Shown in pieces: positions 11,001 through 26,000 of a stretch of DNA of 64,000 bases (the first letter of the stretch is position 1; each line of letters begins with the position of its first letter). Origin of the DNA: Gorsachius magnificus (taxonomy: Eukaryota; Chordata; Aves; Pelecaniformes; Ardeidae); assembly GCA_034008185.1 (NCBI GenBank), contig CM067081.1, forward strand, positions 185,277,510-185,341,509. The letters run 5' to 3'. The notes beneath the pieces were generated by a model, which did no database searches, was not told where the DNA came from, and saw only the letters and a list, made by a program, of their open reading frames with translations. A program made the position numbers and the translations under genes.

Positions 11001-14000
11001 GTGCATAAGTCACATATAATCCATACTTTACCAAGCTCTGTATTACAAGTTTTATGTTTTAGCTTAAATATTAAATTATGAAGAGGAGCATGAGTCCTTT
11101 TTTGCTCTCTGGATAGCTATCAGGTGATCTAGTCATTCTGGACTTCCAGTCTTATTTTTAAAAAGAGTTTTTAAAAGTAACCTTTGGAATTATTTAGGAA
11201 TTTATTTAGGGATTACCTTCCTGAAAAATACAGTGAAACTTAAGAATTTTGCACACATCAACTTGAATGAAGTTTTGGTTTTCTGTATAAAACAATGAAG
11301 TAATTTTTATTGATTAGGGTGGCTCCATTAGATGCTGTTGATAGGCATAGCTTGTATGGGCAATAGAGAATGCAATGGGCAGCCAATCAAAAGAAGATAA
11401 AGTTTATATTTTAGAAAGACCACATAAGTAGCTGGTTTTGGGGTTTGTTGGGTTTTGTTTGTGGTTTTTTTAAGGTTAATTCTGTTGTTAAATCTTTGTA
11501 ATTTTGAACCTGACAGATATTTTATTCCATTACTATAAACAGCTCATGAAAAAATGTGCTTTTTCTTTTTTTAAAGTATGAACTTGGTATTTTTGGTTTG
11601 ATGTGTGTTTGGGTTTTTTGCTGTAACTCTTTCCTGATGTCTGTTATAGCTTGGGCTTTTTTTTTTTTTTTTCCCTTTCCTTTTCTTCCCTTCTTTAATG
11701 CAGTCTCCCCAGAACAAAACGGTGTTTCACCTGATATTGGGCTAAGACCTGGTAGAGCCTGTTTGATCCAACTTTGACAGTTGATTTAAACGTAGTTTAG
11801 TTGTTTCTTTTTGCATCATATTGAAAGTATTAGTTATATGAGCAGTTATCTTTGGATAGAAGCTTAGGTAGCTGTCATTGTGACTCGGCCTTCTATGCGT
11901 ATATACCTTATGTAACTAACATGGAGCAGAAAGAAACCTACTGCTTTCTATAAACTTTCTCTCTTCCCCTCCTGTGATAACTACTGATGTCAGAGCTGCT
12001 GAACAGGAAGAAAAACTTCTTAACCCTATTTCCAGATCTCGGCTCTGATCATGGATTTAGGAGATACGCTCTCTAGAAGGCCAGCTTTGTTAATGGGCAC
12101 TGCAGGGTCAGAGGTAGGTTCTGCCAGTTAAGAATGGCTTGTTCAGCTGAATTGTACCAAAGCCAAGCAAAATAGATTAGCGCTTGTTTTCCACAGTTAC
12201 TAAAGTAGTAAAAGCTTTGAATACATTTGGGTTCGTTATAGGGATGGTTCTAAGAAGGCTAATACGTCTCATTTGCCTTATCCATGTTGCCCTAGGAACT
12301 TAGGATGGAAAAGGTCTTCCAGAGTTAGATCTTCTCCCATATTGAAAGAAAATCAGTAAACCTGGGCAACTTCTAACATAATCTTTGTTCTAACAAGTCT
12401 CCAGTGAAGGAGACTGTAACCCCTTTTAGACAGCTTATTTATTGTGCTTTTTACCCTTGATGTTTTTTCAGATACCTAACCTTGCTTCTCAGTAAGATAA
12501 GCTGATTTATAACTCCCTCTGTTCCTGGTGAATTACCCACTATATTTGTAGTTCTTTGGTTATTGGGTTATGGTTTCCGTGTTCACCCATTTTCTCTCTC
12601 TCTCTTACAGAAACAAAATTTCAGCAGCCCTTTCTTACAGGTGACACTTTTCTTCAGCTTATAGTATGATTCTTTATTCTTGACTCTTCAGTTGACACAC
12701 CTGTTTCTTACAGTAGTAGCTCAGGATGAGGACATACCTTCAGCTGAGTCATTTCTAGTGTAAGGTTTAGTGGGATTGTGCCTTTCCAGAATCCTGCAAA
12801 ATTATGTTATCTGATGTTGGTACTTCCCTGAATGAGGATTTTCCTTTTGTAGTTCTTCGTGCCTTGCAATCTACTTGATTCAGTACAGTCTAGTGTTCTT
12901 TTGTGTCTTGTTAATCAGGTAGGGCTTTTTTTTATGCAATTGTGGGGCCTGTGGTGCTTTATGCTGTCTTTCAGAAATCAAAATGATGAAATCCAAGAGT
13001 CATCTTAACTCAGGATGGTCTTGGCAGATAGTTCTCACCACTTTTCAGCTTGCTGCTGTTTGCTTGTTCTATTCCTTATTCCTTTGTCCAAAGCACAATT
13101 AAGAATATTAATATACCTGTAGAACCTCACTATAAATGCTATCCTACATCTACAGCTGTTAAAAACAAATGAACAAACCCTAAATTTTAACTTCATTCTG
13201 CACAACTTTGTCCCAATCATAGTCTAGCTTGAGTGGGACAATGTATTTTTGATTGTGTCACAAGGTAAGACTTGGGTCGTGTATTGCTTGTCTCCTAGTC
13301 ACTAGGACAATTAGTTCATTAAAGAGAGAAATTACTGTGTCAAGCCTATTGGCTTTATCCTTTCATGCTCCCAACTGTTAAATAATTTTGTTCTAGTATC
13401 TTTCTGAAATGGGAGTTAGGCTGAGTCATCCACTATTTCCTGTAATTTTATTTACCTATCTTGTGATTTCTCTTTTACTTTTCTTTTTCTCTTCTCCAGC
13501 ACTTGATGACTTCTTCCATCTTCCTGTAGTTCTCTAAACAATGTGTTTCCGAGGGTGAATTTCATTAGATGCTGTTGACTGCCTTATATAACATTCAGTA
13601 GCTTGGTCTGTTTCTTATTCTAACTTGTATCGCCCTGTTTAATTTGGTTATGTGGAATTGAACTTTTGTGTGGAGACTGAAGCAAAGAAGCCTTTATGCC
13701 ATCTGGTATTTGCTTTCTTTCCGTGTTTGATAATGGATATACTTCTTTCTTTCTATTTCAACGATTAAGTACTTTCCTCTGGGGCGTAAGTAGTGCGTGT
13801 TTTGATGTGTTTAGCTTTTTTTTTTTTTTTTTTTCCCTTGTGGTAATGTCATCTTTGGTTTTAGTGTCACCAGTGGTATTCTTGCTCACTGTTGTCTTTT
13901 CTAGGGAAAATGATTAGCTCTCCTGGTCTAAAAGTTAGAGGGGTTTGAATAAAAACCTGCAATAAGATTAAGTATGTTAAAAGAGAAGTCTAACTGGTAA

Positions 14001-17000
14001 GAAGAAAGCTCTTGTATCTCCTGTAGAGCAGTGAGAAGTTGCATTTTCTGGCCCATGACTTTTTATAACAGTTTTTCCTTTACTGTTGTGACAGCCTACT
14101 ATGCCTGTTCTTGTTTAAAACTTGATACAAGCGTCTGTACTTTTTATCTTGAAAGTCAGCTTAGGACAGTATGCTTTGCAGAAAATTTTCTCACAGTATC
14201 AAATGATGTCGTCTTTTTGGCTGATACAGTCAGCTACAAAATACTTTCAAAGTAGGCTAGTGGAACAAAATACTACGTGTTCATTTTTTATGCTTTCATG
14301 CAGTAGCTTATCCTGGTTTAAGTAGGACGGAGAGATCCTGGGGATTGTCTGTTCTCTCTGAAGTGCATTCCACTGGCATGTGGTACGTTGATACAGAGCA
14401 GGCTTGAACTTGGTGAGTTTGGCTGCAGAATGTTGTTGGTAGGCTTTTGGCTGGCAAACGTCAGATTGAAGACTAAAAGATATAACCTTGACGTCTGCTA
14501 CAAGTTTTCTCTTGTTTTTTTGGAGTTGGGGGGAAGAGGAAATGAAAACTGAAAAATTTCCCATGCTAACTTTACTGGAAGTTTGGGACATACCTTTAAA
14601 TTTTTCCATAATGCTTGAATATACTTCACCTGAACTGCACAGTTCAAATGACAGTGCTTGGTAGAAAAAAAAAAAGTGAATGAGTGGGGGTTTTAAAATT
14701 TATTTTTAAAATAGAGTTCCTAATTATAAAAGCTGAAAAAAGTTGGTTTGACACATTCAGTGAAAGAAAAGTTGTTTCTTACAGGTAGCATTGAATTCTG
14801 TGATTAGGGTCATGAGCTAGAAGCTCTCTAATTGAGTAAGATGGGGAAAAGATGAGGACTGACGATTATGTAGCATCTTTTACTATTAATATACATCTTT
14901 CCTGAAGAGCATTATGGAGACTTGATCTTTTAGGGAAGTGTGTAGTCTTTTCCCCTGCTTAAGGTGGACATCTTTGTGGGGCTGGCTTTGAATGCAGGAA
15001 GTTTCTAGAATGCTGCAACCTTCTGGGAAGATCACACCGGCAGTGCAGAGCAAATAAGAGGTTAGAAGCAAGCTTCTTCCTGTGCCAAGTATTCACCCTG
15101 TTTTGTGCAACAGTAACTGTGTTGCTGTGCATCAGTTTGAACCTCACGTTTTGCGTGTGGTTTTTTGCATAGGTGCGAGAAGCATCACAGTTTCTACAGG
15201 AAGGGGACAGAGGAGCAGCCTGGAGGATCCAGTCCTTTGTGGGATTGGAAGTTGGGAGAGGTCACTTCCCCATGAATCCCAAGGATCTAGGGGTCTAAAA
15301 GACTGTAACCACCGCCTTCTCTGCAAACTCCCAAATACTGCCTCCTCAGGGGATGTTGTTAAGGAAATTGAGCTTCCTGACCCCCGCTCATATGTAGCAC
15401 ATTGTCATATAGGAAACACAAATTGCTTGAGACCCATATGTTTCTCAAACAGGATATTTTCAATATAGCTGTCACTTACGCTGAGCACTGGTGAACCACA
15501 GTTTGTGGCACATGAGGAAGAATTTGTAACAGCAGTGTGCAAGAGGTTGAAGCCTTAAAATAGGTTGTTGGAAAAGCAACATTTGATGGCTGCTTTAAAA
15601 ACTATGTGTGAAGATTAATTTGGGCTTTCTAAAGGTCCTGATATGGCTATTTCTTCTTGGGGCAGGCTGTTGTGCAGTGTACCAGTTGTCTTCAGGAGAC
15701 TTGCTGGCCTCATCTGTTAAATGTCATGTGGAAAATAGGGCATTCCCTTTAAGGGAATGATTAAATAGGGACGCTGCCTCAAGGGGTAGTTTTCTGCACA
15801 TTTATACAGTGACTGATAAAACCATATGGGTCTTGTAAGTCTATTCTAATTGAATCAGCTTTTATTGAAAGACAGAATTGCTAGAAATGCACTGAATGGA
15901 TGAATTCCAAGTAAATGATTCACGCTGTAAAACAGCTAGGAATATGAAAGCACTGGAAATCAGAGTTGGCTGAAAGTTACAATTCAAATATATATAGGAT
16001 GTGCAGAAATCGCATTGTTACTCTGCAATGTGCATGCGGATCTATATTACGTTTTCCCGTACAGACCACTAGCTCCATGGTTTGCACTGTCATAATTACT
16101 CAGTTGTATTATTTGTGGAGGCAGTGTAATGTACTGCTAACACTCTAGGATATAACAGAAGTGATGGTAATGAGAAAAAATAATTTTGGATAACAACGTA
16201 AATTATCAATGTTGAAGATGCATTTAATCATGAACTGCTTCAGTGTAGAAATAAAGCCTAGTTTCTCAGAAGATGGCTTTGTGTGGTGATTAGCATGAGC
16301 ATATTCATGTGACACGGCAAGCTAAACGTAGTTTAATCTGATAGTTTTTATTCTATGAATAGCTTAATAGAGTACTGATGACTGAGGGAGGGTGAGCTGA
16401 TCTGTGTCAGAATCCAAAGACTGCTTCTCCTGCTGGTGATTTAATTTAATTGCTAGCAACTATTGTACTTGCATTACAAGAACTGGTAATAGGAAATATT
16501 TTTTGCTTTTCATAATGTGACTTCAACTGCTAAAAATCAGGAGTGGCATCATTACGTGAACTGCCAGCTTCTGTGTAGACTACAGTTTGCAAGATCTAAT
16601 TGGCCACAGTGTTTGCAATACTACGTAGTATATACAGCGTTCCTGATGATTTCCTGTTGGCTTTAAATAATAGCACCGATGCACTTATGCAGAAACAATG
16701 TTTATTTGTTTGTGCTGGGTTTTTAGTAAGGTTGAAAAAGCAGTTTCCTTTGTTCTGGAATATTGTTTCCTCAGTATTTTGGCAGAACCTAGAAGCTCTT
16801 GTTGCAGAAGGTGCTGCACAAAGAGCTTGTGGGGTAGATGTGAAAGTCTCATAGAATCATTTGGTTGGAAATGACTTTTAAGATCATCGAGTCCAGCTGT
16901 ACCTGTCCACTACTAAACTATGTATGTCTCTAAGCACCATGTCTACCTGTCTTTTAAATACCTCCAGGGATAAATGTGATTAAAAAAAAAAGTAAATTTT

Positions 17001-20000
17001 GCTATGTTAATGTTAAGTTAGTTGAAAAATTGCCTAATAGAAGAAAATAAAGTCTCAAAACATTGTAGCTACTCATCTGCAAATATGTGAAAGGATATAT
17101 TAAAAGCTGGTGTGTGTTTTGTGTGTAGAAATGCGTGACAATTCTCTAATTATTTGGGAATGAGTGTTTTGCGTTTGAGGAAAAAGTCGTCCACTGTTGA
17201 AGTTTGAAAAATATTTCATGCTTTAAATGTCTACTGTCAGATGAGCACTTGAAAAATTCATTGTCTTGAGGCACAAAGAAAGACCAGTAAAAGAAGATGG
17301 GGAAATTGATAGGGCAAATATAGGGAATTTTTTCCTTTTCTTCTGTGCAGCCAGACTGCACATAGTTACACCTTAACGTTACACTTTAACAATACGGATT
17401 TGCGGATTTCTGCGCAAACTGGAATGAATGGCCTAAAATGTAAGACTCAAACTTTTGCCTTCTTACTTGAAGTTTAGTAAGATTATGCCATTCACTGTGT
17501 GTCAAACTGACTCTCAACTGTCTGCATTATTACATGAGAACAGTTAATGGATGTATGTGTGCCTCGGTTGTATTGATTTCTTTCTATATTATAAAGAACA
17601 TAAGTAACAATTTCTTGACTCTTAGGAAATTCTTCATCTGTGCATTTAACCAAAAATGCTAAATTAAATTTGATTACATTTATTTTATTTAAAGCTGTCA
17701 ACACCATTGCAATGTCTGTATAAATACAGGCCTTGGCCTTCCAACATTTTTCAAGGATTCCTAGTCTTTTTAAAAAAAAAAAAAAAAAATCTCTGAAGTT
17801 AAGCTCTTCGCAGGCAGGGGTCAGCTCAAAACAAAGACAACTGGGGTAGCTGTGTATATGTTTAATTTTTCCATCTGTTTAGGTGAAGTTGCTTACATTT
17901 CCTATTATTAAAGCTAGTTGCAGTGGGAGGGAAGAGAGATTCTAGAAGGGGCACAGATACAAAAATCACTAGCGTTATTGTAACCCGTTTTGCAGAAAGA
18001 CTTCTGAAAAAGAGAGAAAACATGCCCAAGGAAGTGGAAATGTTAATTACTTCATATTTGTAAAATAACTCATTATCAGTATATGAGGGACATAATTGTG
18101 GTAAAAAGAACTAACGGGAGGAAAGTTTCTTTACTTTTTAGTAGCTTCTACTTCAAAGTACTGTAACCTGTTACAGCAAATGAATTCTGAAATATTTGTT
18201 GTTGTTGTTGTTTTCATTCTGGAGCCATTTAGAACTTCTGGCTTCTGAATCTAGATCATGAAAAAAGTCACATTCTAAAGCTGCTGGTTGTAATCTGTCC
18301 TGTGAACTTCAGAGTAAAAAGCTGTCCAAGCTCTTTTACAAAGTTACAGTTAGAACTTTGCATAATTAATGTCGTTTTGAAAACTTGCAGGAAGCATCTC
18401 ATACTAGAATATTGCTACAATATTTAACTATAGCTGTACCCTGTAAAAGTTACTGAAATAAATGCCATAAGAATAGCTGTAAACATTCATATCATGTTCA
18501 TTCTTCAAGTGAAGATACTCTCCTAATACTATGTGTTGCAGGAGTAGTTTTCAATTAGAAAATCTTCTATCTAAAACCACTTTTTCATATCCTTCTTTTT
18601 GTCTGTTTGTTTAAAAAGCTCTTTACTGTAAAATCACACATCTTTCCAGCTGACTTCCTGTATGCACCTAATTGCTTTGGATCAAGAAAAGGAACAACTT
18701 TTTATTTTTAAATTAATTTCTCTAATTACTGTGTTAAGATATATTTGAGAATGTGGACCTTAGTAGTTATATAAATGAGGACATGTGGTGAAGGAGATTT
18801 GAGTAGGGACTAGTAAGAATATGATGATTAAGTAGAAAGTATGCAAAGATAAGCTTTTCTTGAGATTTCAGTAATGACTGTGAACTAGAAAAATGAAGAT
18901 TAGAGTATTACTGTGGATATCAGATTTCTATTAGCTTCTTGAGACATTAATATTTAGGATAGACGTGAGTGGAAAATGATCTTCAAATAAATTATAAGAT
19001 ATTTAAAGCCTGTACATTTGTATTGGGAAATGACCCAGTCTAGTAATGAAAGAACAGAGTAGGATTTGAATGATTTGACTTTGTTCTCAACAAGGTTTTA
19101 ATGAACTTAACTGTATTCTGTTTAGACTTTTAAAAGACATGTATGATACAAACATCAGCAAAACAAGGTTTTTATTAGGGTTTGGTTAAACCTAACCTTA
19201 TTTCTTCCCATAGTTTTGTTTAGTTCACAACAGCGTATTGTTAACTGAGTTACTTAAAGTGGAATAAACAATACAATGCTAAGAGTTTTCTTCCTTGCTC
19301 AAGGAGATCAATTATTTAAGAAAAAACAAGTACTTACTCCAATATTAGCTTTTCTTTTTGGTTTTCGTGGCAGTTCCAAGAAGTGGTGAGCAGGGTGGTC
19401 TGTAGACTTAGTAGGTCCACAGCTCTGTGGAATGAGCATGTGTGTTTTTTCTTGGTGAGCTGATACATCAGGTCTTGTACTCTCTTGCAAATGCATTCTG
19501 AATACACTTGTGGAAGTGTTTTTAAACTGTTTAAATTGTTTTTAATGTACTTTTGCAGGATTTTAGTCTAGCCAATGCATGAGAGTCTTGACTTTTAACA
19601 GCTTTGTGAAATTATGGAGTCAAGTGATATTTATGAAGGGATATTTACAAAACTATTTGATTAGGTATGTAATGTAAGATTTGATATGATTTAGATGAAG
19701 AGACAGTCATAATTGTCATGAGGTTAGCTTTTGTTTGTGTTGTCTGGAGGTGAGGAATATACCATTCAAGATAAAAATAAAGCAGCAATGGAGTGATACA
19801 GAATATTGAATAACAGAACAGCATGCATTTCTAAGTACAAGTGTCTGAACTATATGTGTTCAAGGTGCAGTACTAAATTTATGCTATGGATTTTCCAAGA
19901 ATGTACTGACTTGTCTGAAGTAAAATACATGCTTGCTGTTAGCAAATGGGTAGCATACTGTAAAAAATGGTCATTGGAAATGGCCCTCATTCTCTTATTT

Positions 20001-23000
20001 TCTGCATAGAGGCTGAAGTATAAGGAGAAGATGACTAAATTTAATTGATTCTAAGGTCTGTCCTCCTTTATTGGGGATTACTCTTATTTTCAATGGCAAT
20101 GCACTACAAAATACAGATAGCTAAAGACTTTCAGTCTACCTGTCACAAGAATTAAATTTACTACGAAATTCTAAAAGAATCGAAGGTTGGAAAAACTCAG
20201 GCATGTTAACAAGGCATTTCTGAAATCCTACCTAGATGAGGGAATAGCAAAAGCTGGTAGAGGAGAAGTACTAATACATGATAAAAATTAGAATTTAGTT
20301 AGAAAAAAATGTTGAGTATCTTAACTCAACCAGCTCAGTCAGAAATACACAGAAACCCCACAGTAGCAGATGGAAAGGACAAGTCTGCAGGGCACTAGAG
20401 AAAGAGAGGAAGACCATTTTTCTTTATAATAATGTAAATCTATGGTAACTTCTAGGTGAACAAAATACACAAAACTTTTGTAGGTTTGCTATGAAGTAAG
20501 GTAATTTAAATTTGGTGCAGAGTAAGCTTACAAGATTTTGATACCATCTTCTAAAAGCTTGCATTTCAAAAAGAAGACAGACCCTCCAGAAAGATGGCTT
20601 GGAGGGAGGACAACAAGGTGCAATCAAAGTAGAAATTAGTTGTGTCATGGTAACAGTGTTTTTATAACATGGTATATATTACTGTAAGTCGTATGCTGTT
20701 TTCAGGTATCCAAAAATTTTATTGGTCTTGTAGGCAGTGTAAACCTATATTTGATGTATCTGAATCTTCTAGAATGGTTGAATACCTTAAGAATCAGATG
20801 TTTAACATACTGGCGATAGTCTGGAAGAGTGTATCATTTCGGACAAAACCGAGAAGGTTTTAAGTATGGATACGAGTGGATGTGGTGGGTTTGTGGAAAA
20901 CATAGGGAGAGGGATTAATCTTCGAAGTCATATAATAACTTGACTAGAAGGGTCAACCTGTGGGGAAGGTGCTAGTTTTGAATTTGAGAAGAATGCGTTA
21001 AATGCTTTCCTTGCATTTGGCAGTAATTTTGAAAAGTGTCTTAAAATTTTAATGTTGTTTGAATTGTTACAGTAATACGACACATTCCTGTGCATCACCT
21101 CGTTGTCAGAACTGCCTGCAGGAAGGCTCCACAAGTGAAGTTGTTTTCTGTACAAAATTACTGAGCATTTGCAGTGGCTTAAGAGTGCACATAGCTGGTT
21201 ACTGCATATCAGCTTATCCATGATACTTTATTTATATTTCTGTAGATCCATGGGACATATTTTATATGGAAGTCAAAGGAAGAAGCAAGCAGTGTGATTC
21301 TAGGTAAATGAAAGAAAAGCTTCTGTAATTAAAGTAAGGATGAGCACTTGAACAAAAATTTCTAGCTATCCAAATAGAAACCAGCTGAATTTCGGTTGAC
21401 TTAAAGTAGGAGTTGCATAAGTTAGTATATACGATAAGATAGGATAAGGTAGAAGGAAAAATCAAAGGGGTATTAATCAGATAGAAAGTGGAGGCATTGT
21501 CATGATGATACTGTAGTAGTCATATTTCTTTGTGACTGTTAGAAGTGTGCGATTTTGGGAAGGTTGTTTTTTAAGCAGTTGTCCTTCATAAGTAGTAAAC
21601 AAAGAAGGTAGGATACAGTAAAACCTGCGGTGGTTTGAGGAGCTGACTCTGACGCCTAGTGATTAGTTCTAGGTATTTTTTCCTAGAAGCTGACTGAGCT
21701 TCTTCTCTTATGCTTTGCCTGAAGGTAGTTAACTGGGAATGCCTGACTGATTTTAGAGTTTCTACTACCTTAGCCAGAACTGTGACAAGCATTCTGGGTT
21801 CAATGCATAGTGCATCAGCATATACAGTGTTTATAATGCAGCTTTTAGAATAAACTCCAAGACTTTCCCAAAAAGACATCATAAAAAACCCTTGTGTGTG
21901 GAGTTTGTAAAGGCCAAAGCATTTCTTCTTTTTTTGTACTGATCCTATTTTTCAGCAATCAGCTTTGCAAGTTTGACCAAAGATGACTTTTATGAATGGA
22001 TAAGTTACTGTGTGTAAGGCCATTTGGCAATAGTGATTTTGATAACTCTTGAAAACCCCCAGAGAGTGAAATTCAGGGCACTGATTTGACTAGATGACTG
22101 GTTTCTAAAGAATGGTTTCTGCCATGCCTTGCTTGTGGGACAGAACAGATTGCAGAAGCAAGAGTGAAGCTGATGTTCAAAAGCATGCTGGACTCATTAC
22201 TTGAGTTTTGTGCAGTGAAGGCCCTAAAGCAACAAGAAGTGGAGTAGGAGATTTGGAAACTTCCATTAACTTGGAAGCATTTATTCGGTCCTCCTGGATC
22301 ACATGAAAGTTAAGAATACTTTGTATTTAAAGAGTAATGTGGATTTTTCATTTTTGAGGAAAGGATTCTGTGACCAAAGGCAAGACAAAATCAGTGAGGT
22401 TTCTGTTCCAGATATTTCTAACCTTTCTTTCTTGAGGGATGAATCTGCTGTCTTGAACAAAAGGTCAGCGTCTCCCTGTAGGAAAGACAAGTTTAGATAA
22501 ATGGTACTGCTTAAGGATTAGGGGTGCCTTTGAATAAAACCGCTTTAAGTCTCTGACACCTGTGGTTTGGTTTTTTTTTTTTTAGAAGTGATAGTCTTTT
22601 ACAGTGGAGGAAAGGAAAAAAATTGCATGCGAAGTTGAAATTATGGAATGTATGGGATACCGTGTAGAGATTCTACATAAAAGCAGATGAAGAACTTTGA
22701 AGAAATACCACAGGCTTTGTTTTGCTCAGAAGCTGGTCTTTTCTGCAAATGAAAATATGATAGTAGATAAGATACTGCTGATCAGCCTGAAAGCTTGAAC
22801 TGTTCTGATGAATAAATGATGGTGTATAATAGTTACCTGTTCTGTTTGACAGTATGAACAACTTACCTGTTTCATTGAATCCTTCTGTCATTCAAAAGGT
22901 AGCTGCTTAGTATCTGGAAGAGAAACTTGAGTCCACAAACTGAAAATAGATCAATACCATATTGGGCAGCTACAACATAACAACCTGCTGTACGAATAGT

Positions 23001-26000
23001 GTTTCACAGGCAATTTCTTCCTGATTTCTAGGATCGGGCAAGATGTGTATAATTTCATAGGAAACCAGGGAGTAAGATGAATTTGAAAGCAGAATTGTAT
23101 CAGCTCATTGATAGGTAAGTAAAACTGGACTAGAATATTGCTTTAGATATTCGAGGAAAAGTGTGGCAAGTAAAGTGACCAGAGCTCAAGATCAGACTTG
23201 AGTATCTGGCTTAACATGTGGTATTCTAAAAGTTTTTAGATATGTTGCATGTGGCACTTGCTTTACAAAATAATTTGCCACTCCAGGCACGATAAGCATC
23301 CAGCAAGGGCTCTTTGAATTGAAGCCAGGAGGTGGATGGACTAGAGAAGAGGAAAGGGAGGGAAAGGATCATATTAGAATGGAAGCTCTGCTTGGCAGGT
23401 ATTGTTCTGGATCTAGGTCATCTGTTGGAAAGCATCTTTCAGCTTGATACACACTTCCCACAATGGGTTGAAAAGATACATGTATTCAGCACTGAGATTT
23501 AATTACAGCATCTAGCTTTCTGTATAGAAAAGCATAGGATATGTTCTGAGATCTGTGGATACTGGGAGGATATGGGTACTGGTTCTGCATGGACCAGTCC
23601 AAGTCCAGTGTGGCTCACATGGAATCAAAGCTACAGTGTTGCTGTTGATGCTTCTAGCAGTCTTATCTGCTTGGCTGCATCGTGCTGCTTGGCAGTTGTA
23701 CTTGGTTGGCTCTGTGTGTTCAGGATATGCAGCACCAAACGGATGAACCTTCTCTGAACCGGCGCACAAGGGTGCATCACGCTGACAGAGGACTCACTTG
23801 CGATGCAGGAATATTTGAGGTTGGTTCATGGAAAAACTGTAATGGTTGTCCACACCATGCTTTTTGTTTCCAGACTGTAGCAGATGGACCCTAGAGCTGG
23901 TTTGACAGATTACGAGCTCAGGTCTGACAGAATTTGACCTTATACTCTGAGTAGTGCAGGAGACATTAGACTGTTTTATGGACTCATGATTGCTGTAGAA
24001 GCAGCACTGTACAAATGTAGTCATGCTGTGTATAATAAGTTCAGCCAGACCCCAAGATGCTTCAGCATTAAGCCTTGTGCATGTTTGATGCACAACTCGG
24101 GCAACTGAGAATTTACTGTACTTCTGCTGCATATGTTGATTATTACTATTGTACATAGGTTTGTGGGGGTTTTTGTTTATTTTTTTTTCCAAATGGACCC
24201 ACTTTGTTGTAATGAGACCAAGTTATTCACCAATTGGTCAAAATTCTTTTTACATAGATTATTGGTGAATACCAGGTGAGGGAAATTAAGGAAGCATGTA
24301 CTGCTGTGAAATGTCCAAAATGACTTATGAGCAGTAAGGTATTGTACTGAGCTCTGGGAGAGGGAAATGACTCAGGGCAAAAGTTCCAGATATCATTTGG
24401 TATAGAGCACTGCGTATATTCTTGAATAAGTGTTTTCATCACTAGGCATGTAAATTGCTATGGTATAAAGCTTTTTTTTTTTTTTTTGTTAAAGAATGTC
24501 AACAGTGAAAACTAGTCCATCCTTCTTGGTATTAAATATTTGCTTCCTTTGAGAGCATCGTGTTGAATGAGTTTCTGTACACAAAACCTAAATAGACAAT
24601 TCTCTGTAGCCTCTGTAAATATACCCTCTAAACCAGCAGCTAGATCAAATCCTGTAAGATAAAATGTAGTCGCATCCTGCCACAAGAAAAATACAGTTAA
24701 AATGATGACATCTTTGTCGTTTAGCATTAATGGGAATTGTAGGGAAGGCAAAAAATGTATCTTTGAATGTTTGCATTGCTGTCTGTTGGCTTTTTAAAAA
24801 CTAAAAATGTTAGTTTTCCTTATTTTTTAAAGGAGATTATGAAGCAACATTGGAATTAGATAATTAATAAAACCATAACGGATGAGGTTGGAATAGAAAT
24901 GTAGGTAGAAGTATGGCTGATGTTAACTTAGACTTCTAAGATAACACTGGCTGAAAAGGAAAACTAAGTGATAGAGAAGGAGAGGCATAATATTCTGAGC
25001 TGTGATGTCTATGATCTCTTGGAAGCTCAGTAAATCAGTTTGTCAGTACAGCTGCAGTGCTTAGGGCCTAAACCATAAAGTTCACCTCTGTTAGAAAGAA
25101 TTGATAGCTCTTATCCTTTGTAGTTGTGTATGTCTCTCTTGATTAGCGTTCCACTTAAAACAACTGAAGTGAAATTATTAGATAAAAATGCAAAATTTTG
25201 AGGGGCTGACTAAGCAATATCTATTTATTAGTGTTTCTGCCTGTAGTTCTGGACTGTTCTATTGTAAAGTCACTCCCAGTGGTAAAGGCAAAAATGCTTT
25301 TCATCATAATGCAGAAGTTTATAGAGCTTCTTTCTAAACACCAGTTAGCTCAGGTGCTCTTAAATATGCTCAAAAAGCAAATTACAATAAATATATTGAT
25401 GAAATAAAAGGCGGTGTTAATGTTGTCTCTACTTAATCTGTAGCAGCCTACTATAAGGATTCTTTAGCTAACTGGTTTTGAAAACCAGTAATTTGAAATG
25501 TTGTATTTTGGCAAATCATCAAAATCAATTTCCTGTTACAGAAATAGTTTTTCTTATATTTATCTTCTTTCAGAGAAAGCCTTCCCTGTATGAATTCTTT
25601 CATGCTTGCATGACATGATTCAGCCACTACTAAATCATGGACAATTCTATCAGGTTAAAGCTTCATGAGTGGTAAAGTAATCTCCTGAAGCCTGCATGGC
25701 TTGCACAGTGCTTGGCTGCAGTTCAGTAGCCCCTTTTGAATACCTGAAAAAAAAAAAATTGAACGCTTGAAAGACACTCTCAGTGTTGAGAGATGTCATT
25801 TTTTTTTTCCTCAATTTTTTAATATAAAAACACTGAATGCCTCATTTAATAAATCTGGAAGTGACAAAGCAGATAATAAATTTTGGAACATAGATATAAC
25901 AGAGAGTTATAGAAACAAAAAGGTGGCTGTTTAATTGGGAGGAATAAAATAACTGGGTAGAATTCCTTGTCACAGCAAAACCACATAGAACCTCTTGATT

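Noticed and set aside
19165..19205. TTAGGG/AACCTAACC words suggesting an interstitial telomere repeat
   Set aside because: Only single imperfect units, with no tandem array.
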